Positions 7,714 through 15,904 of a stretch of 64,000 nucleotides of DNA are shown here, in pieces. Where the stretch lies: the NCBI RefSeq assembly GCF_002706425.1, contig NZ_CP017713.1, positions 1,736,001-1,800,000 on the forward strand. The letters run 5' to 3'. Position numbers and translations under genes: made by a program. The notes under the pieces are model-generated. The model was not told the DNA's origin and did not search any database. It was given only the letters and a program-made list of their open reading frames with translations. Each line of letters begins with the position of its first letter. The first letter of the stretch is position 1. The stretch is from Loigolactobacillus coryniformis subsp. coryniformis KCTC 3167 = DSM 20001. Lineage in GTDB: Bacteria > Bacillota > Bacilli > Lactobacillales > Lactobacillaceae.

Positions 7714-8976
7714 CTATTTTTCGGCGAAAAAGACGGAATTGGCTGCTGCAGTGATCGCCAATTTAACGTGTTCAAACGTCAACCCACCTTGAATGTACAA
7801 TGTATACGGTGGCCGCAGTGGCCCATCAGCGGAAAGCTCCACACTGGCGCCCTGTACAAAGGTGCCCGCAGCCATAATGATCGGATCCTCATACCCAGCC
7901 ATTTCACTTGGAATTGGTGCGACAAAGGCATCGATCGGCGAAAACTGTTGAATCGCTTTCGCAAAAGTAACCATCGCATCCGCATTACCAAAGTTAACGG
8001 TTTGGATCAGATCCGTTCGCGGTGCTTGCCAAGTTGGTTGGACGTCTAAATTCAGTTGTGCTAATAAGGCCGCCGTAAAGATTGCACCTTTGATGGCTTC
8101 ACCAACTACATGGGGTGCTAAAAAGAAGCCTTGAAACATATCGCTTAAATTATTTAACGTGGCTGCTTCTTCAGCGCCAATACCAGGCACGGTCAGGGCA
8201 TAACCCACTTTTTCAACTAGGTCACGCCGACCAGCAATATAGCCACCCGTTTTAGCCAAACCGCCGCCAGGATTTTTAATCAGTGAGCCGGCCATTAAAT
8301 CAGCACCAACTGACAACGGTTCTTGTGTTTCCGAAAATTCACCGTAACAGTTGTCGACAAAAATCGTCACTTCTGGTGCTAGTTGCCGCACCGCTTTGAT
8401 CATTGCCGCAATTTCCGCCACCGTAAAGCTATCACGGCTGGCATAGCCGCGTGAACGCTGGATCGCAACGACTTTGGTTTGTGGCTTCAAATGCGCCGCA
8501 ATTTGATCAGTAGCCACTTTACCCGCAGCTGTCAACGGTACATAATCAAAACCGATTCCAAATTCTTTTAACGAGCCCACGCCGTCACCGGCAACGCCAA
8601 TGACCTCTTGTAACGTATCATAAGGCATCCCCGTCAAATATAATAGTTCATCACCAGGCCGTAACAAGCCAAAGAAGGCCGTTCCGATCGCATGGGTACC
8701 AGAAACAAACTGCGGCCGTACAATTGCAGCCTCGCCACCAAAAGCTTGCGCATAGACCGCATCGAGCTGATCACGGCCTTCATCGTCATAACCATAACCA
8801 GTTGTACCCGCAAAACTTGCAGTCGCTACCCGCTGATCACGAAATGCACGCAAAACTTTGTGTTGATTATATAGTACTCGTGCACTGATTTTAGCCAATT
8901 CTGGTTGAATTTGTTGATCAACTTGCGTGACCAATGCTGCTAATTTAGGATCAATTTGTTGCCAATTTTCTTCCAT
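7714..8976 (-). CDS. PLP-dependent enzyme of the aluminium-resistance / methionine gamma-lyase-like family
   Basis: A 420-residue fold-type I PLP enzyme like Bacillus YnbB, which also sits between miaA/hfq and glnRA. It is related to cystathionine beta/gamma-lyases but its substrate is not established. Visible are TTGYGYDDEGRD near residue 65, FVSGTHAIGTAFFGLLRPGD (aldehyde-binding region), IFVDNCYGEF (cofactor-ring Asp) and SLIKNPGGGLAKTGGYIAG with the candidate PLP lysine. ATG at 8976 has AGAGGAAG upstream. A copy of the intergenic repeat box directly precedes that ribosome site. Confidence 0.88.
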   Translation of the reverse strand: MEENWQQIDPKLAALVTQVDQQIQPELAKISARVLYNQHKVLRAFRDQRVATASFAGTTGYGYDDEGRDQLDAVYAQAFGGEAAIVRPQFVSGTHAIGTAFFGLLRPGDELLYLTGMPYDTLQEVIGVAGDGVGSLKEFGIGFDYVPLTAAGKVATDQIAAHLKPQTKVVAIQRSRGYASRDSFTVAEIAAMIKAVRQLAPEVTIFVDNCYGEFSETQEPLSVGADLMAGSLIKNPGGGLAKTGGYIAGRRDLVEKVGYALTVPGIGAEEAATLNNLSDMFQGFFLAPHVVGEAIKGAIFTAALLAQLNLDVQPTWQAPRTDLIQTVNFGNADAMVTFAKAIQQFSPIDAFVAPIPSEMAGYEDPIIMAAGTFVQGASVELSADGPLRPPYTLYIQGGLTFEHVKLAITAAANSVFFAEK

Positions 8977-8986
8977 GATGATCTTC

Positions 8987-9038
8987 CTCTACTCCACAAT
9001 AAGTGGTTAATTTTTCGTACCAAAAATTTCTGGTGCTA
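8987..9038 (-). repeat. Intergenic repeat family, 3' modules (ynbB-like copy)
   Basis: Read on the minus strand: hairpin AATTTTT-GGTAC-GAAAAATT, then tiny stem ACCAC-TTATT-GTGG, then AGTAGAGGAAG, the gene's ribosome site. This corresponds to the last two modules of the element described at 45799-46139. Confidence 0.7.
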
Positions 9039-9092
9039 TCGACGATACTATTTTGATCACTACAATCTTACCTATCAAAAACACGGCTTTGT

Positions 9093-10022
9093 CTATGGCG
9101 CCAAAAAATCAGCGACATCTGTTTTAATTTGCTCAAACTGTTCCGGCTGTGCAACTAAATCGTACCAGTGCGTGGCCATCTGATTACGGAAAAAGGTCAA
9201 CTGTCGTTTGGCAAAATGACGTGAATTCTGTTGTACCTTGGCGACAGCGGTTGCTAAGTCGATCTCCCCAGCAAAATATGGGAAAAATTCCTTATAGCCG
9301 ATTGCTTTACTCGCTTGTGGTGCTTGTTGGCGTTGACTGTAAACTAACTTAGCCTCTGTCAATAACCCTTCAGCCATCATTTGCGTTACCCGCTGATCGA
9401 TTCGCCGATAAAGTTGTTGCCGTTGCGTCGTTAAGCCAATAATAAACGGCTCATAGCGTTCATTTTGCTGATCGGTTTGCGCTGAGATCGGCTTACCCGT
9501 CAGCTCAAATACTTCCAACGCGCGGATCAAACGGCGACTATCACCGGCTGGAATTTTGCGTGCACTAATGGGATCTACTTGCATTAACGCTGCTTGTACG
9601 GCTGCAACCCCTTTGTCAGCCACAACTTGTTGCCATTTATCACGAATTGCTTGGCTAGCCGCACTAGCTGCACCCCCAAGTTGATAACCGCGTAACAGCG
9701 ACTGCAAATAAAAGCCAGTCCCGCCAACGACAAATGGCTGATGGCCGCGTTGGGTAATCTCGGTAATGGCTTGATCGGCCAAGTTTTGAAAATCAGCCAC
9801 CGTAAATGGCATGGTCATTGACTGAATATCCAATAAATGATGGGGCACGCCCTGCATTTCAGTTGGTCGAATCTTAGCCGTACCAATATCCAACTGGCGA
9901 TAAACCTGCATTGAATCACCAGATATAACTTCGCCCTTAAATTGATGCGCTAGTTCAATGCTCAAAGCAGTCTTGCCCACTGCAGTCGGTCCTACGATCA
10001 AAATAATTTTTTGCTTTTTCAT
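9093..10022 (-). CDS. miaA: tRNA dimethylallyltransferase
   Basis: Transfers dimethylallyl to A37 of tRNAs reading UNN codons. The 309-residue protein has the P-loop GPTAVGKTALS at residues 9-19, followed by SGDSMQVYRQLDIGTAK and the GVPHHLLD motif, and later GGTGFYLQSLL, all standard for MiaA. It lies 116 bp upstream of the PLP-enzyme gene and just after the terminator of the preceding operon. In Bacillus the same order (miaA, ynbB, glnRA) occurs with hfq between; no hfq is present here. Confidence 0.96.
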   Translation of the reverse strand: MKKQKIILIVGPTAVGKTALSIELAHQFKGEVISGDSMQVYRQLDIGTAKIRPTEMQGVPHHLLDIQSMTMPFTVADFQNLADQAITEITQRGHQPFVVGGTGFYLQSLLRGYQLGGAASAASQAIRDKWQQVVADKGVAAVQAALMQVDPISARKIPAGDSRRLIRALEVFELTGKPISAQTDQQNERYEPFIIGLTTQRQQLYRRIDQRVTQMMAEGLLTEAKLVYSQRQQAPQASKAIGYKEFFPYFAGEIDLATAVAKVQQNSRHFAKRQLTFFRNQMATHWYDLVAQPEQFEQIKTDVADFLAP

Positions 10023-10062
10023 CTATCAAACCGCCCTTCAACTACTTAACGTCAATTCATAG

Positions 10063-10103
10063 AAAAAAGGTTGACCACAATCTTTTGATTGAGCCAACCT
10101 TTT
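10063..10103 (-). terminator. Terminator of the rhodanese-glk operon
   Basis: Minus-strand hairpin AAAAGGTTGGCTCAATC / GATTGTGGTCAACCTTTTTT. It separates the five-gene operon from miaA. Confidence 0.85.
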
Positions 10104-10109
10104 AGCTTG

Positions 10110-10499
10110 CTATTTGCGCTTCGTCTTGCCGTTCCATTCCTGAAAGCCGCGTTTCAACCAGAAAATCTTTTGATAGCCTTTGCGGTGTAATTGAATGGCA
10201 GCCCGCGTACTTAGCGTGCGGCCCTGATCATACAAATAAACAGGTAGGTCAGGCCGGATCTCGCTGTAACGTTGTTTTAACTGTGAATAAGGTAAATTAC
10301 GCGCCCCTAAAATGTGGCCAGAATCAAAATACTTACTTTCACGTAAATCAATGATCTGCGCTTTACGCATTCCGGCGTTAAATTCTTCTTCGCTCAGTTC
10401 CGTTCCTACTCTTTTGCGTTGCACCATAAAATAGACTTGTTGCCCCACTATATAGAGTAATACAACGATAACAAAGATTTCTAAAATCAGATTCAACAT
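10110..10499 (-). CDS. Membrane-anchored rhodanese-like protein lacking the active-site cysteine
   Basis: 129 residues: one N-terminal membrane helix (LILEIFVIVVLLYIVGQQVYF) followed by a single rhodanese domain with IIDLRESKYFDSGHILGARNLPYSQL. In active rhodaneses the cysteine starts the loop after the central strand (YCxxGxRS). Here the loop reads YDQGRTLSTRAA and has no cysteine, and the protein has none elsewhere, so sulfurtransfer is unlikely. This resembles Bacillus YqgQ/glcK-neighbour rhodaneses of unknown role. ATG at 10499 chosen over a TTG six bases upstream that crowds the GGGAGG site. Last gene of the glk operon. Confidence 0.85.
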   Translation of the reverse strand: MLNLILEIFVIVVLLYIVGQQVYFMVQRKRVGTELSEEEFNAGMRKAQIIDLRESKYFDSGHILGARNLPYSQLKQRYSEIRPDLPVYLYDQGRTLSTRAAIQLHRKGYQKIFWLKRGFQEWNGKTKRK

Positions 10500-10529
10500 G
10501 ACCAACTAACCTCCCAATAAACGAACCGA

Positions 10530-11492
10530 CTAGACAAACTCTAAGGCTAACGAAGCTGCACCAATGACGCCAGCAACATTACCCAATTCAGCTAATTTAA
10601 GCTTAGTTGTCTCACGAACTTGTGGGAAGGTATATTCATCAAAGTAAGCCTGTACTTGGTCTAACAAGAACGTACCAGCGGCTGAAACACCACCACCGAT
10701 AACGATAAATGCTGGATTCAAAGTATTGCCGACATTACCTAAAGCGATACCTAAATACTTAGCTACTTTGTCAACGACCATTTTAGCCAACGGATCGCCT
10801 TGCTTAGCTAAATCAAACGTGATTTTAGAAGAAATTTCGTTACCATCATCTAAGATCTGTTTCAATTGTGAAGTACCAGCATACTCTTCCGCCATATCGC
10901 GGGCTACGCGGACAACACCAGTTGCTGAAGCAACGGTTTCTAAGCAGCCATGCTTGCCACAAGTACAAAGGTAACCCTTTGGATCAACTGTAATATGACC
11001 AATTTCACCAGCAGAACCGGCTGTTCCGTGTAGCAAGTGACCATCAGCGATGATCCCGCCACCGACACCAGTACCTAGTGTTACGAAAGCCACGTTATCA
11101 TCGTTTTCGCCAGCACCCTTCCAACGTTCACCTAAAGCCGCAACGTTGGCATCATTATCGATAGCAAACTCGATACCTGTACCGGCTTCGATTTCTTTCT
11201 TAGCTTGCTGTAAAGTCTTCCAGTTCAAGTTATAAGCCCCGATAACTGTGCCTAACTTACGATCAACCGTACCAGGTGAACCCATACCGATACCAGCAAA
11301 TTGGTCTGCCGTCATATCATATAACTTCATATGATGATTGATTGATTCGATGATATCAGGGATGATATGTGCCCCTTCATCCAAAACATTCGTATCAATA
11401 CTCCAACGTTGCTGAATGTCGCCTTCTACAGTTAGAATGGCAAATTTAGTGGTCGTGCCGCCTAAATCGACACCGATCAATTTTTTATCCAT
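10530..11492 (-). CDS. glk: Glucokinase (ROK family)
   Basis: Phosphorylates glucose to glucose-6-phosphate in the cytoplasm. 320 residues. The ATP phosphate-binding DLGGTTTKFAI is at residues 9-19 and FVTLGTGVGGG in the centre. ROK-type zinc motif CTCGKHGCLE and upstream EIGHITVDP (catalytic region) can be read. It starts 3 bp after yqgQ and forms an operon with the rhomboid and 5-FTHF ligase genes, the same cluster (yqgN-yqgP-yqgQ-glcK) as in Bacillus. Confidence 0.96.
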   Translation of the reverse strand: MDKKLIGVDLGGTTTKFAILTVEGDIQQRWSIDTNVLDEGAHIIPDIIESINHHMKLYDMTADQFAGIGMGSPGTVDRKLGTVIGAYNLNWKTLQQAKKEIEAGTGIEFAIDNDANVAALGERWKGAGENDDNVAFVTLGTGVGGGIIADGHLLHGTAGSAGEIGHITVDPKGYLCTCGKHGCLETVASATGVVRVARDMAEEYAGTSQLKQILDDGNEISSKITFDLAKQGDPLAKMVVDKVAKYLGIALGNVGNTLNPAFIVIGGGVSAAGTFLLDQVQAYFDEYTFPQVRETTKLKLAELGNVAGVIGAASLALEFV

Positions 11493-11495
11493 GAC

Positions 11496-11714
11496 TCACA
11501 TGCCTCCAGTTTGTTTTTCATGACGTTCTTCAATTCGATGCTCGTGCTCGAGTACCATTTTCGCACGCAGGTACGTGTCATGATCGACGACGGCTGCTTC
11601 GTACAAATGATCTAATTCGATTGCCATCAATTCAATATCCCATAGCCGTTTTCCGACGTACACGTAAATATTGTATTTCTTCAGCAATTGTTGAACATCA
11701 TATAATGTTTTCAT
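11496..11714 (-). CDS. YqgQ family protein (DUF910)
   Basis: A 72-residue cytoplasmic protein, all-helical by sequence (TLYDVQQLLKKYNIYVYVGKRLWDIELMAIELDHLY). The family is found almost only next to glucokinase in Firmicutes, with no established function. The stop codon lies 3 bp before the glk start, suggesting translational coupling. Length and sequence are typical. Confidence 0.88.
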   Translation of the reverse strand: MKTLYDVQQLLKKYNIYVYVGKRLWDIELMAIELDHLYEAAVVDHDTYLRAKMVLEHEHRIEERHEKQTGGM

Positions 11715-11747
11715 TTCGCAATAACCTCACAATTATACCGTGAAAGT

Positions 11748-12419
11748 TCAGTTAGTAAAACCCATATAGAGAAAAATTCCGCTAGCTAACACTAAAATTA
11801 TTAAAGTAATGATTCGCCGCAAGACAGAAACACTACGTATTCGCGGAACACCGACAATATTAGCTACTAAAAAACCGCCTAATAGACCACCAACGTGTCC
11901 AGCTAAGTCAATTCCCGGATTAAATAGATCAAAAGCTAAATTTAATACAATGAACAGCGCAAACTGCTGGCCCATTGCCCGAATCGCGGTATTTTGGCGA
12001 AAGGCCTCTACTAGCATGAAGAAAGCCCCAAATAAGCCAAACAGCGCCGTACTGGCACCAACTGAGATCCCCATATTAAACACAAAACTAGCAATATTGC
12101 CAACGATTCCGCTTAATAAATAAATCAGCGTAAAGCGCCAATGACCGAATAGCGATTCAATCTGCATACCGATAAAATACAAGGTTACTGAATTAACCGC
12201 GATATGCATCAAACCACTGTGCAAAAAGATCGGCATAATCAAGCGCCACCACTGACCTTGCTGAATCAAAATGTTGACCTTAGCGCCAAAGAAAACCAAT
12301 ACGTTACTATTTTGACTACCACCAAACAAGGTCATTACTAAGAATAACAGAATCTGTAAACCTAGAAAAAAGTACATCATATAGGGTTCGTCGCGCCATT
12401 GTCTTAATTTTCGTTGCAT
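11748..12419 (-). CDS. Rhomboid intramembrane serine protease
   Basis: 223 residues with about six membrane segments. The catalytic serine motif GASTALFGLFGAF and the catalytic His in DLAGHVGGLLGGFLVA can be read, along with the conserved loop before helix 2 (WWRLIMPIFLHSGLMHI with the HxxxxHxxxN-type pattern, LMHIAVNS). Cleaves transmembrane substrates; substrate unknown. It lacks the extra N-terminal domain of Bacillus YqgP, so it is a short GlpG-type form. Four bases after the 5-FTHF ligase gene. Confidence 0.93.
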   Translation of the reverse strand: MQRKLRQWRDEPYMMYFFLGLQILLFLVMTLFGGSQNSNVLVFFGAKVNILIQQGQWWRLIMPIFLHSGLMHIAVNSVTLYFIGMQIESLFGHWRFTLIYLLSGIVGNIASFVFNMGISVGASTALFGLFGAFFMLVEAFRQNTAIRAMGQQFALFIVLNLAFDLFNPGIDLAGHVGGLLGGFLVANIVGVPRIRSVSVLRRIITLIILVLASGIFLYMGFTN

Positions 12420-12423
12420 CTTA

Positions 12424-12963
12424 TCACCTACTTACCGTAATGACTTGATCAATTCTGATATCAAACGGTTCTACCGGCCAGTCTGCCACTGGGTAAAATT
12501 GCGGACTTAACGCCAAACCAAGCGTGGTTTGTGGATGCTGTGCTAAGAAACGATCATAGTAGCCACCACCAAAGCCTAAGCGTTGCCCTTTACCGGTAAA
12601 CGCTAAGCCCGGAACAATCAATAGATCAAATTTCGTTTGCACTAAATCAGCTTGATAAGCAGGTTCACACAAGCCAAACTTGCTTTTTATTAAACGAGTC
12701 GTTTTTGTATAAGGTAAAAAAGCAAGTTGCCGTTGAGGCATTACCTTAGGCACATACACGTTCTTACCAGCCGTCCAAGCCGCAGCAATCAACGGTTGTG
12801 AGTTGACCTCAATGGCCTGACTGATCGTCAACGCCACTGATTTTGCCTGTTGCCACTGCGGTAGCGCAAACAATTGTTGGTATAATTGCTGCTCCTCCAC
12901 AGTTTTAGTTGGCAATGTTGCAAGTTGTTTGATCAGTGCCTGTCGTAGGGCCGCTTTATCCAT
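12424..12963 (-). CDS. 5-formyltetrahydrofolate cyclo-ligase
   Basis: ATP-dependent conversion of 5-formyl-THF to 5,10-methenyl-THF (YqgN/YgfA family). The 179-residue product has the C-terminal signature LLIVPGLAFTGKGQRLGFGGGYYDRFL, the folate/ATP-binding glycine-rich loop, and QAIEVNSQPL in the N-terminal half. First gene of the operon leading to glk. Ribosome site GGGGAG upstream. Confidence 0.94.
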   Translation of the reverse strand: MDKAALRQALIKQLATLPTKTVEEQQLYQQLFALPQWQQAKSVALTISQAIEVNSQPLIAAAWTAGKNVYVPKVMPQRQLAFLPYTKTTRLIKSKFGLCEPAYQADLVQTKFDLLIVPGLAFTGKGQRLGFGGGYYDRFLAQHPQTTLGLALSPQFYPVADWPVEPFDIRIDQVITVSR

Positions 12964-13045
12964 TGAATCACTCCCCTATATAGAATGATCGTTTATCAGT
13001 TAAAATACTAACAAATGTTGCTATCACAGACACTAATTACTATTC

Positions 13046-13078
13046 CTAAAAAAATAAGCTCGGGGATTAGCCCGAACT
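13046..13078 (-). terminator. Terminator downstream of rpmG
   Basis: Minus-strand hairpin TTCGGGCTAATCCCCGA followed by GCTTATTTTTTT, about 87 bp after the rpmG stop. Confidence 0.75.
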
Positions 13079-13163
13079 TACTTACACGTTGATCACTACT
13101 CGGTGAGTAATGGTGGCCGTGCACACATTTACCCAGATACGCTAAGTAAACGCGCAATCGGTA

Positions 13164-13313
13164 TTACTTAGTTTCGCGATGTAACGTAACTTTCCGTTCG
13201 TTTGGGCAATATTTATTTAATTCCAACCGATCAGGATTGTTACGACGATTCTTGCTAGTTAAGTAGTTGCGATGATGACAATCTGTGCATTCCATCGTAA
13301 TGTTGACACGCAT
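13164..13313 (-). CDS. rpmG: 50S ribosomal protein L33
   Basis: A 49-residue protein found by reading the strand directly: [23 protein letters not shown] ... [16 protein letters not shown]. Matches L33 over its whole length. The first CxxC (C9, C12) is present but the second pair is reduced to a single Cys. ATG at 13313 follows AGGGAGG. Monocistronic, with a terminator behind and a 22-bp dyad upstream that is shared with the yceD-rpmF promoter. Confidence 0.95.
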   Translation of the reverse strand: MRVNITMECTDCHHRNYLTSKNRRNNPDRLELNKYCPNERKVTLHRETK

Positions 13314-13415
13314 ATTGAAATCCTCCCTGATATTTATATTTTTTTCGACCTTCGTCTCAAACGAGTATTAGTTTATCATTTTTTACTAACGCTGGCTAGT
13401 CCTTTTGACAAATAA

Positions 13416-13437
13416 TGTAAAGTTAATTTACTTTACA
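13416..13437 (-). promoter_or_regulatory. 22-bp dyad upstream of rpmG
   Basis: Perfect inverted repeat TGTAAAGT-N6-ACTTTACA, 103 bp before the rpmG start. Its left half and spacer (CTGTAAAGTAAATTA, 15 bases) are identical to a site overlapping the yceD-rpmF promoter at 41441-41462. Candidate operator; no regulator is known to me for it. Confidence 0.45.
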
Positions 13438-13596
13438 GCCAAAATAGCCGTGATTTGAGCTGGTAAGATCCAATTTTACCAGAAATTGCCTCTTTCAGCC
13501 ACTAGATTGTTTGGTTAGCCGAATATTTAGCGCTAATTGGTTGTACCAAAATTCAAAGTGATTTAGTATCATAAGTAGAGCGTTGGTTCTAGCAAA

Positions 13597-13721
13597 AATT
13601 GTTGGCACCAAAATCATCCACTACTGTGGCGTAATGCCATACCTTTGTTGTGCCTGGTTGCGGTCATTAAAATGGCGGCGCTCGGAACATCAAAATTATC
13701 CACTATATGGAGTAGAGAAGG
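13597..13721 (+). repeat. Intergenic repeat family, full copy upstream of the SMR gene
   Basis: Order on the plus strand: tiny stem CCAC-TACT-GTGG at 13618-13629, then GCCAT (13634-13638) pairing with ATGGC (13672-13676) around a variable hairpin, then CTCGGAACATC, then tiny stem TCCA-CTAT-ATGGA and GTAGAGAAGG as the ribosome site. The GCCAT/ATGGC pair replaces GGCCAT/ATGGTC of other copies with pairing kept. Upstream (13314-13596) I see only the rpmG dyad and decayed hairpins such as TTGGTTGTACCAA, no gene. Confidence 0.75.
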
Positions 13722-13728
13722 CATATTT

Positions 13729-14052
13729 ATGACAGGCTATATTTATTTAGGCATCGCAATCGTTGGTGAATTGATTGGAACAAACTTATTGAAAGTGTCG
13801 GCAGGTTTTAGCCACCTTTTGCCAACCATCGGAACCTTATTCGCCTATGGCTTATGTTTTTTCTTTCTATCTCTGTCGATCAAAACAGTGCCCCTTAATT
13901 TAGCCTACGCAAGTTGGGCTGGCCTAGGATTGATCTTAACTACATTGATCTCAATCTATCTGTGGCATGAACCATTAAATATGATCGGTGTTGTCGGTTT
14001 AATTTTGATCGTACTAGGCGTTATTTTATTGGACGGTTTTGGTACCGCCTAA
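13729..14052 (+). CDS. Small multidrug resistance (SMR) family transporter
   Basis: A 107-residue four-helix membrane protein of the EmrE/Sug type; proton-coupled export of cationic compounds, or guanidinium in some members. The essential Glu is in helix 1 (IAIVGELIGTNLLK) and the helix 3 segment AYASWAGLGLILTT carries the conserved Trp. ATG at 13729 was chosen because it follows AGAGAAGG; the open frame reaches back to 13645 through the repeat element and is not coding there. No partner SMR gene, so probably a homodimer. Confidence 0.93.
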   Translation: MTGYIYLGIAIVGELIGTNLLKVSAGFSHLLPTIGTLFAYGLCFFFLSLSIKTVPLNLAYASWAGLGLILTTLISIYLWHEPLNMIGVVGLILIVLGVILLDGFGTA

Positions 14053-14099
14053 TTGTTATTTTTGCAATCAAATTGAAATATTAAGTTTATGCCGCATCT

Positions 14100-14128
14100 T
14101 TGCGTTCGCTATTGTAGTCAGGTATGAT
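14100..14128 (+). promoter_or_regulatory. Promoter of the L,D-transpeptidase gene
   Basis: TTGCGT (14100-14105), 17-base spacer, TATGAT (14123-14128), 41 bases before the start codon. Confidence 0.65.
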
Positions 14129-14169
14129 AGTTCTAAAGTTAAGAATTAGTTTATTGGAGCGATTAATTC

Positions 14170-14796
14170 ATGAAGCGATTCATAAAAATGCAACAATTAG
14201 CGATCATTGTCGTGTTAGCCGTTATTTTACTGGGGTTAAGTTACCACCATATTGTTAGTGCCAAGCAAACCATGGCACCGCAAGTGACTTCGACCACTAA
14301 GTCTAAGCCGAAATCCACTCAAAAAGCGACCACCCAAAAGGCAACAGTACAGAAAAAAACGATTGATTGGCGCGCCCCATCAGAAAAGAAAGCTTATCCC
14401 GATTTAAAGCAGCATCCCCACGTTTGGTTGGACGTTTCTCAGGGCAAACAACGGGTTTACGTTAAAGACGGTAATACTGTACTTTACACCATGTATGCTT
14501 CAACTGGGATGAACAACACAACACCAAACGGTACTTTTACCATTGAAGCAGAGCGGGGCAAAAGTTTTTTTAATAAAAGCTTAAATGAAGGGGCTAATTA
14601 TTGGACCTCTTGGTCGGGTCACGGGGTTTATCTTTTCCATAGTGTCCCCACTGATGCCGCTGGTAATTACAATGTGACTGAAGCTGAAAAGTTGGGGCAC
14701 AAGGCCTCCCACGGCTGTGTCCGTTTAACGATTGCTGACGCGCAGTGGATCAATACCTATATCCCCTATGGCACTAAAGTTGTCGTTCATAATTAA
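14170..14796 (+). CDS. L,D-transpeptidase (YkuD domain)
   Basis: A 208-residue exported cell-wall enzyme. The N-terminus holds a signal anchor (MQQLAIIVVLAVILLGLSYHHI), followed by a Lys/Thr-rich linker (about residues 38-65), then the YkuD catalytic domain. The signature H...SHGCVRL is present with catalytic Cys183; the upstream HGVYLFHS supplies the conserved His. Forms or remodels 3-3 peptidoglycan links or attaches proteins. RBS TTGGAG upstream of ATG. Single gene between a promoter and a shared terminator. Confidence 0.93.
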   Translation: MKRFIKMQQLAIIVVLAVILLGLSYHHIVSAKQTMAPQVTSTTKSKPKSTQKATTQKATVQKKTIDWRAPSEKKAYPDLKQHPHVWLDVSQGKQRVYVKDGNTVLYTMYASTGMNNTTPNGTFTIEAERGKSFFNKSLNEGANYWTSWSGHGVYLFHSVPTDAAGNYNVTEAEKLGHKASHGCVRLTIADAQWINTYIPYGTKVVVHN

Positions 14797-14800
14797 AACA

Positions 14801-14839
14801 AAATAAAGACACCGGCAGTGATTGTCGGTGTCTTTATTT
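14801..14839. terminator. Bidirectional terminator
   Basis: ATAAAGACACCGGCA / TGTCGGTGTCTTTAT hairpin between the convergent L,D-transpeptidase and NdpA-like genes, with A/T runs on both sides. Confidence 0.88.
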
Positions 14840-14842
14840 CAC

Positions 14843-15829
14843 TTAAAATTTATTCTGGATCGTATTAATATTTTTCAATAAAACTGAGATCGTCCCATCA
14901 GGATTATTAACAAATTCAATTAAGTCCCGGTTTTGATAAATATCAACCGGCACGATCAATTCAATACCGTTATCTAACTTGAACTTTTGTTTGCTGACTT
15001 TGGCCTCAAATTTATGGGTCAAATCAGCCTTTTGACGCGGTACTTGCGCTTGCGTCACCTGCTGATCAAATTCTTGTTTAGCCGCTGGATTTTCTTTAAA
15101 AACTTGGTCACTGACGTAATCAACGTCCAGTGTGTTAGTTTCGTTCAAACTTTCATAAACGGCTTGCTTTAAATTAGCCGTGGTTTCAACCGGATCCTGA
15201 TTATACTTTTCTGCCACCGTATTAACCGCTTGTCTAACCTGCTTGACGCTAGAAGTCAAAGTTGGTTCCGCCGTTACCATTAAAAAGTCGCTAGCCACAT
15301 AAGGCCGCTTCTCACCATCAATTTGGTAAGCCTTATCAGCCAAAAAGTATTGGCCACTGGCTTGATCGATAATAACCCCTTCAGTAATTGCCTGACCCAC
15401 TGCCGGCAAGACTGCCTGATTAAGTACAATCTGATTAGCCACCGCTTGCTCAGTATAATTTAAATAGTGAATGAAATCTTGCCGCTGATTTAGTTTTAAA
15501 ACAGCAACATAGTCACGCTCGTTTTCCGTCAATTGTGCGATCAATAAGTCCCCACTTACAATATCACTTTGTGGTAGAACAAAGTTAAAGAAGCGTTGCG
15601 CTAATTGCTGACTAACTGGAACAAAATCACTGAGCTGCTGACATAACTGCAGAATTGGGTTGTCTGCTGGCAATGTTCCATTTTGGTTATCCCGCCGTAA
15701 AAAACGGGTACAGAGTTGTTCAATATACTGATTGATGCCCGCTTCACTTAAATCTAGTACCTGCTCAGAGTAATAAGCGGTTGCGGTTGCTGGATCAACA
15801 ATGTGTAAAATAGCTTGATTAATTTGCAT
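14843..15829 (-). CDS. Nucleoid-associated protein, NdpA/YejK family
   Basis: 328 residues of the 37-kDa nucleoid-associated protein family, best known from enterobacterial YejK, which binds the nucleoid; the role in Firmicutes is not settled. Recognised from the N-terminal INQAILHIVDPATATAYYSEQVLDLSE, the central YVAVLKLNQRQDFIHYLNY and the C-terminal ELIVPVDIYQNRDLIEFVNNPDGTISVLLKNI. ATG at 15829. Flanked by terminators on both sides, so transcribed alone. Confidence 0.82.
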   Translation of the reverse strand: MQINQAILHIVDPATATAYYSEQVLDLSEAGINQYIEQLCTRFLRRDNQNGTLPADNPILQLCQQLSDFVPVSQQLAQRFFNFVLPQSDIVSGDLLIAQLTENERDYVAVLKLNQRQDFIHYLNYTEQAVANQIVLNQAVLPAVGQAITEGVIIDQASGQYFLADKAYQIDGEKRPYVASDFLMVTAEPTLTSSVKQVRQAVNTVAEKYNQDPVETTANLKQAVYESLNETNTLDVDYVSDQVFKENPAAKQEFDQQVTQAQVPRQKADLTHKFEAKVSKQKFKLDNGIELIVPVDIYQNRDLIEFVNNPDGTISVLLKNINTIQNKF

Positions 15830-15858
15830 TTAATTATACCTCAATTTCTTACAAAGTG

Positions 15859-15904
15859 AATAAAGTCGCAGCCAACTTCGATCGCTGGCTGCGACTTTAT
15901 TTTA
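15859..15904. terminator. Terminator between the PBP and ndpA-like genes
   Basis: ATAAAGTCGCAGCCA / TGGCTGCGACTTTAT hairpin followed by T run on both strands. It ends the PBP transcript before the next gene. Confidence 0.88.
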
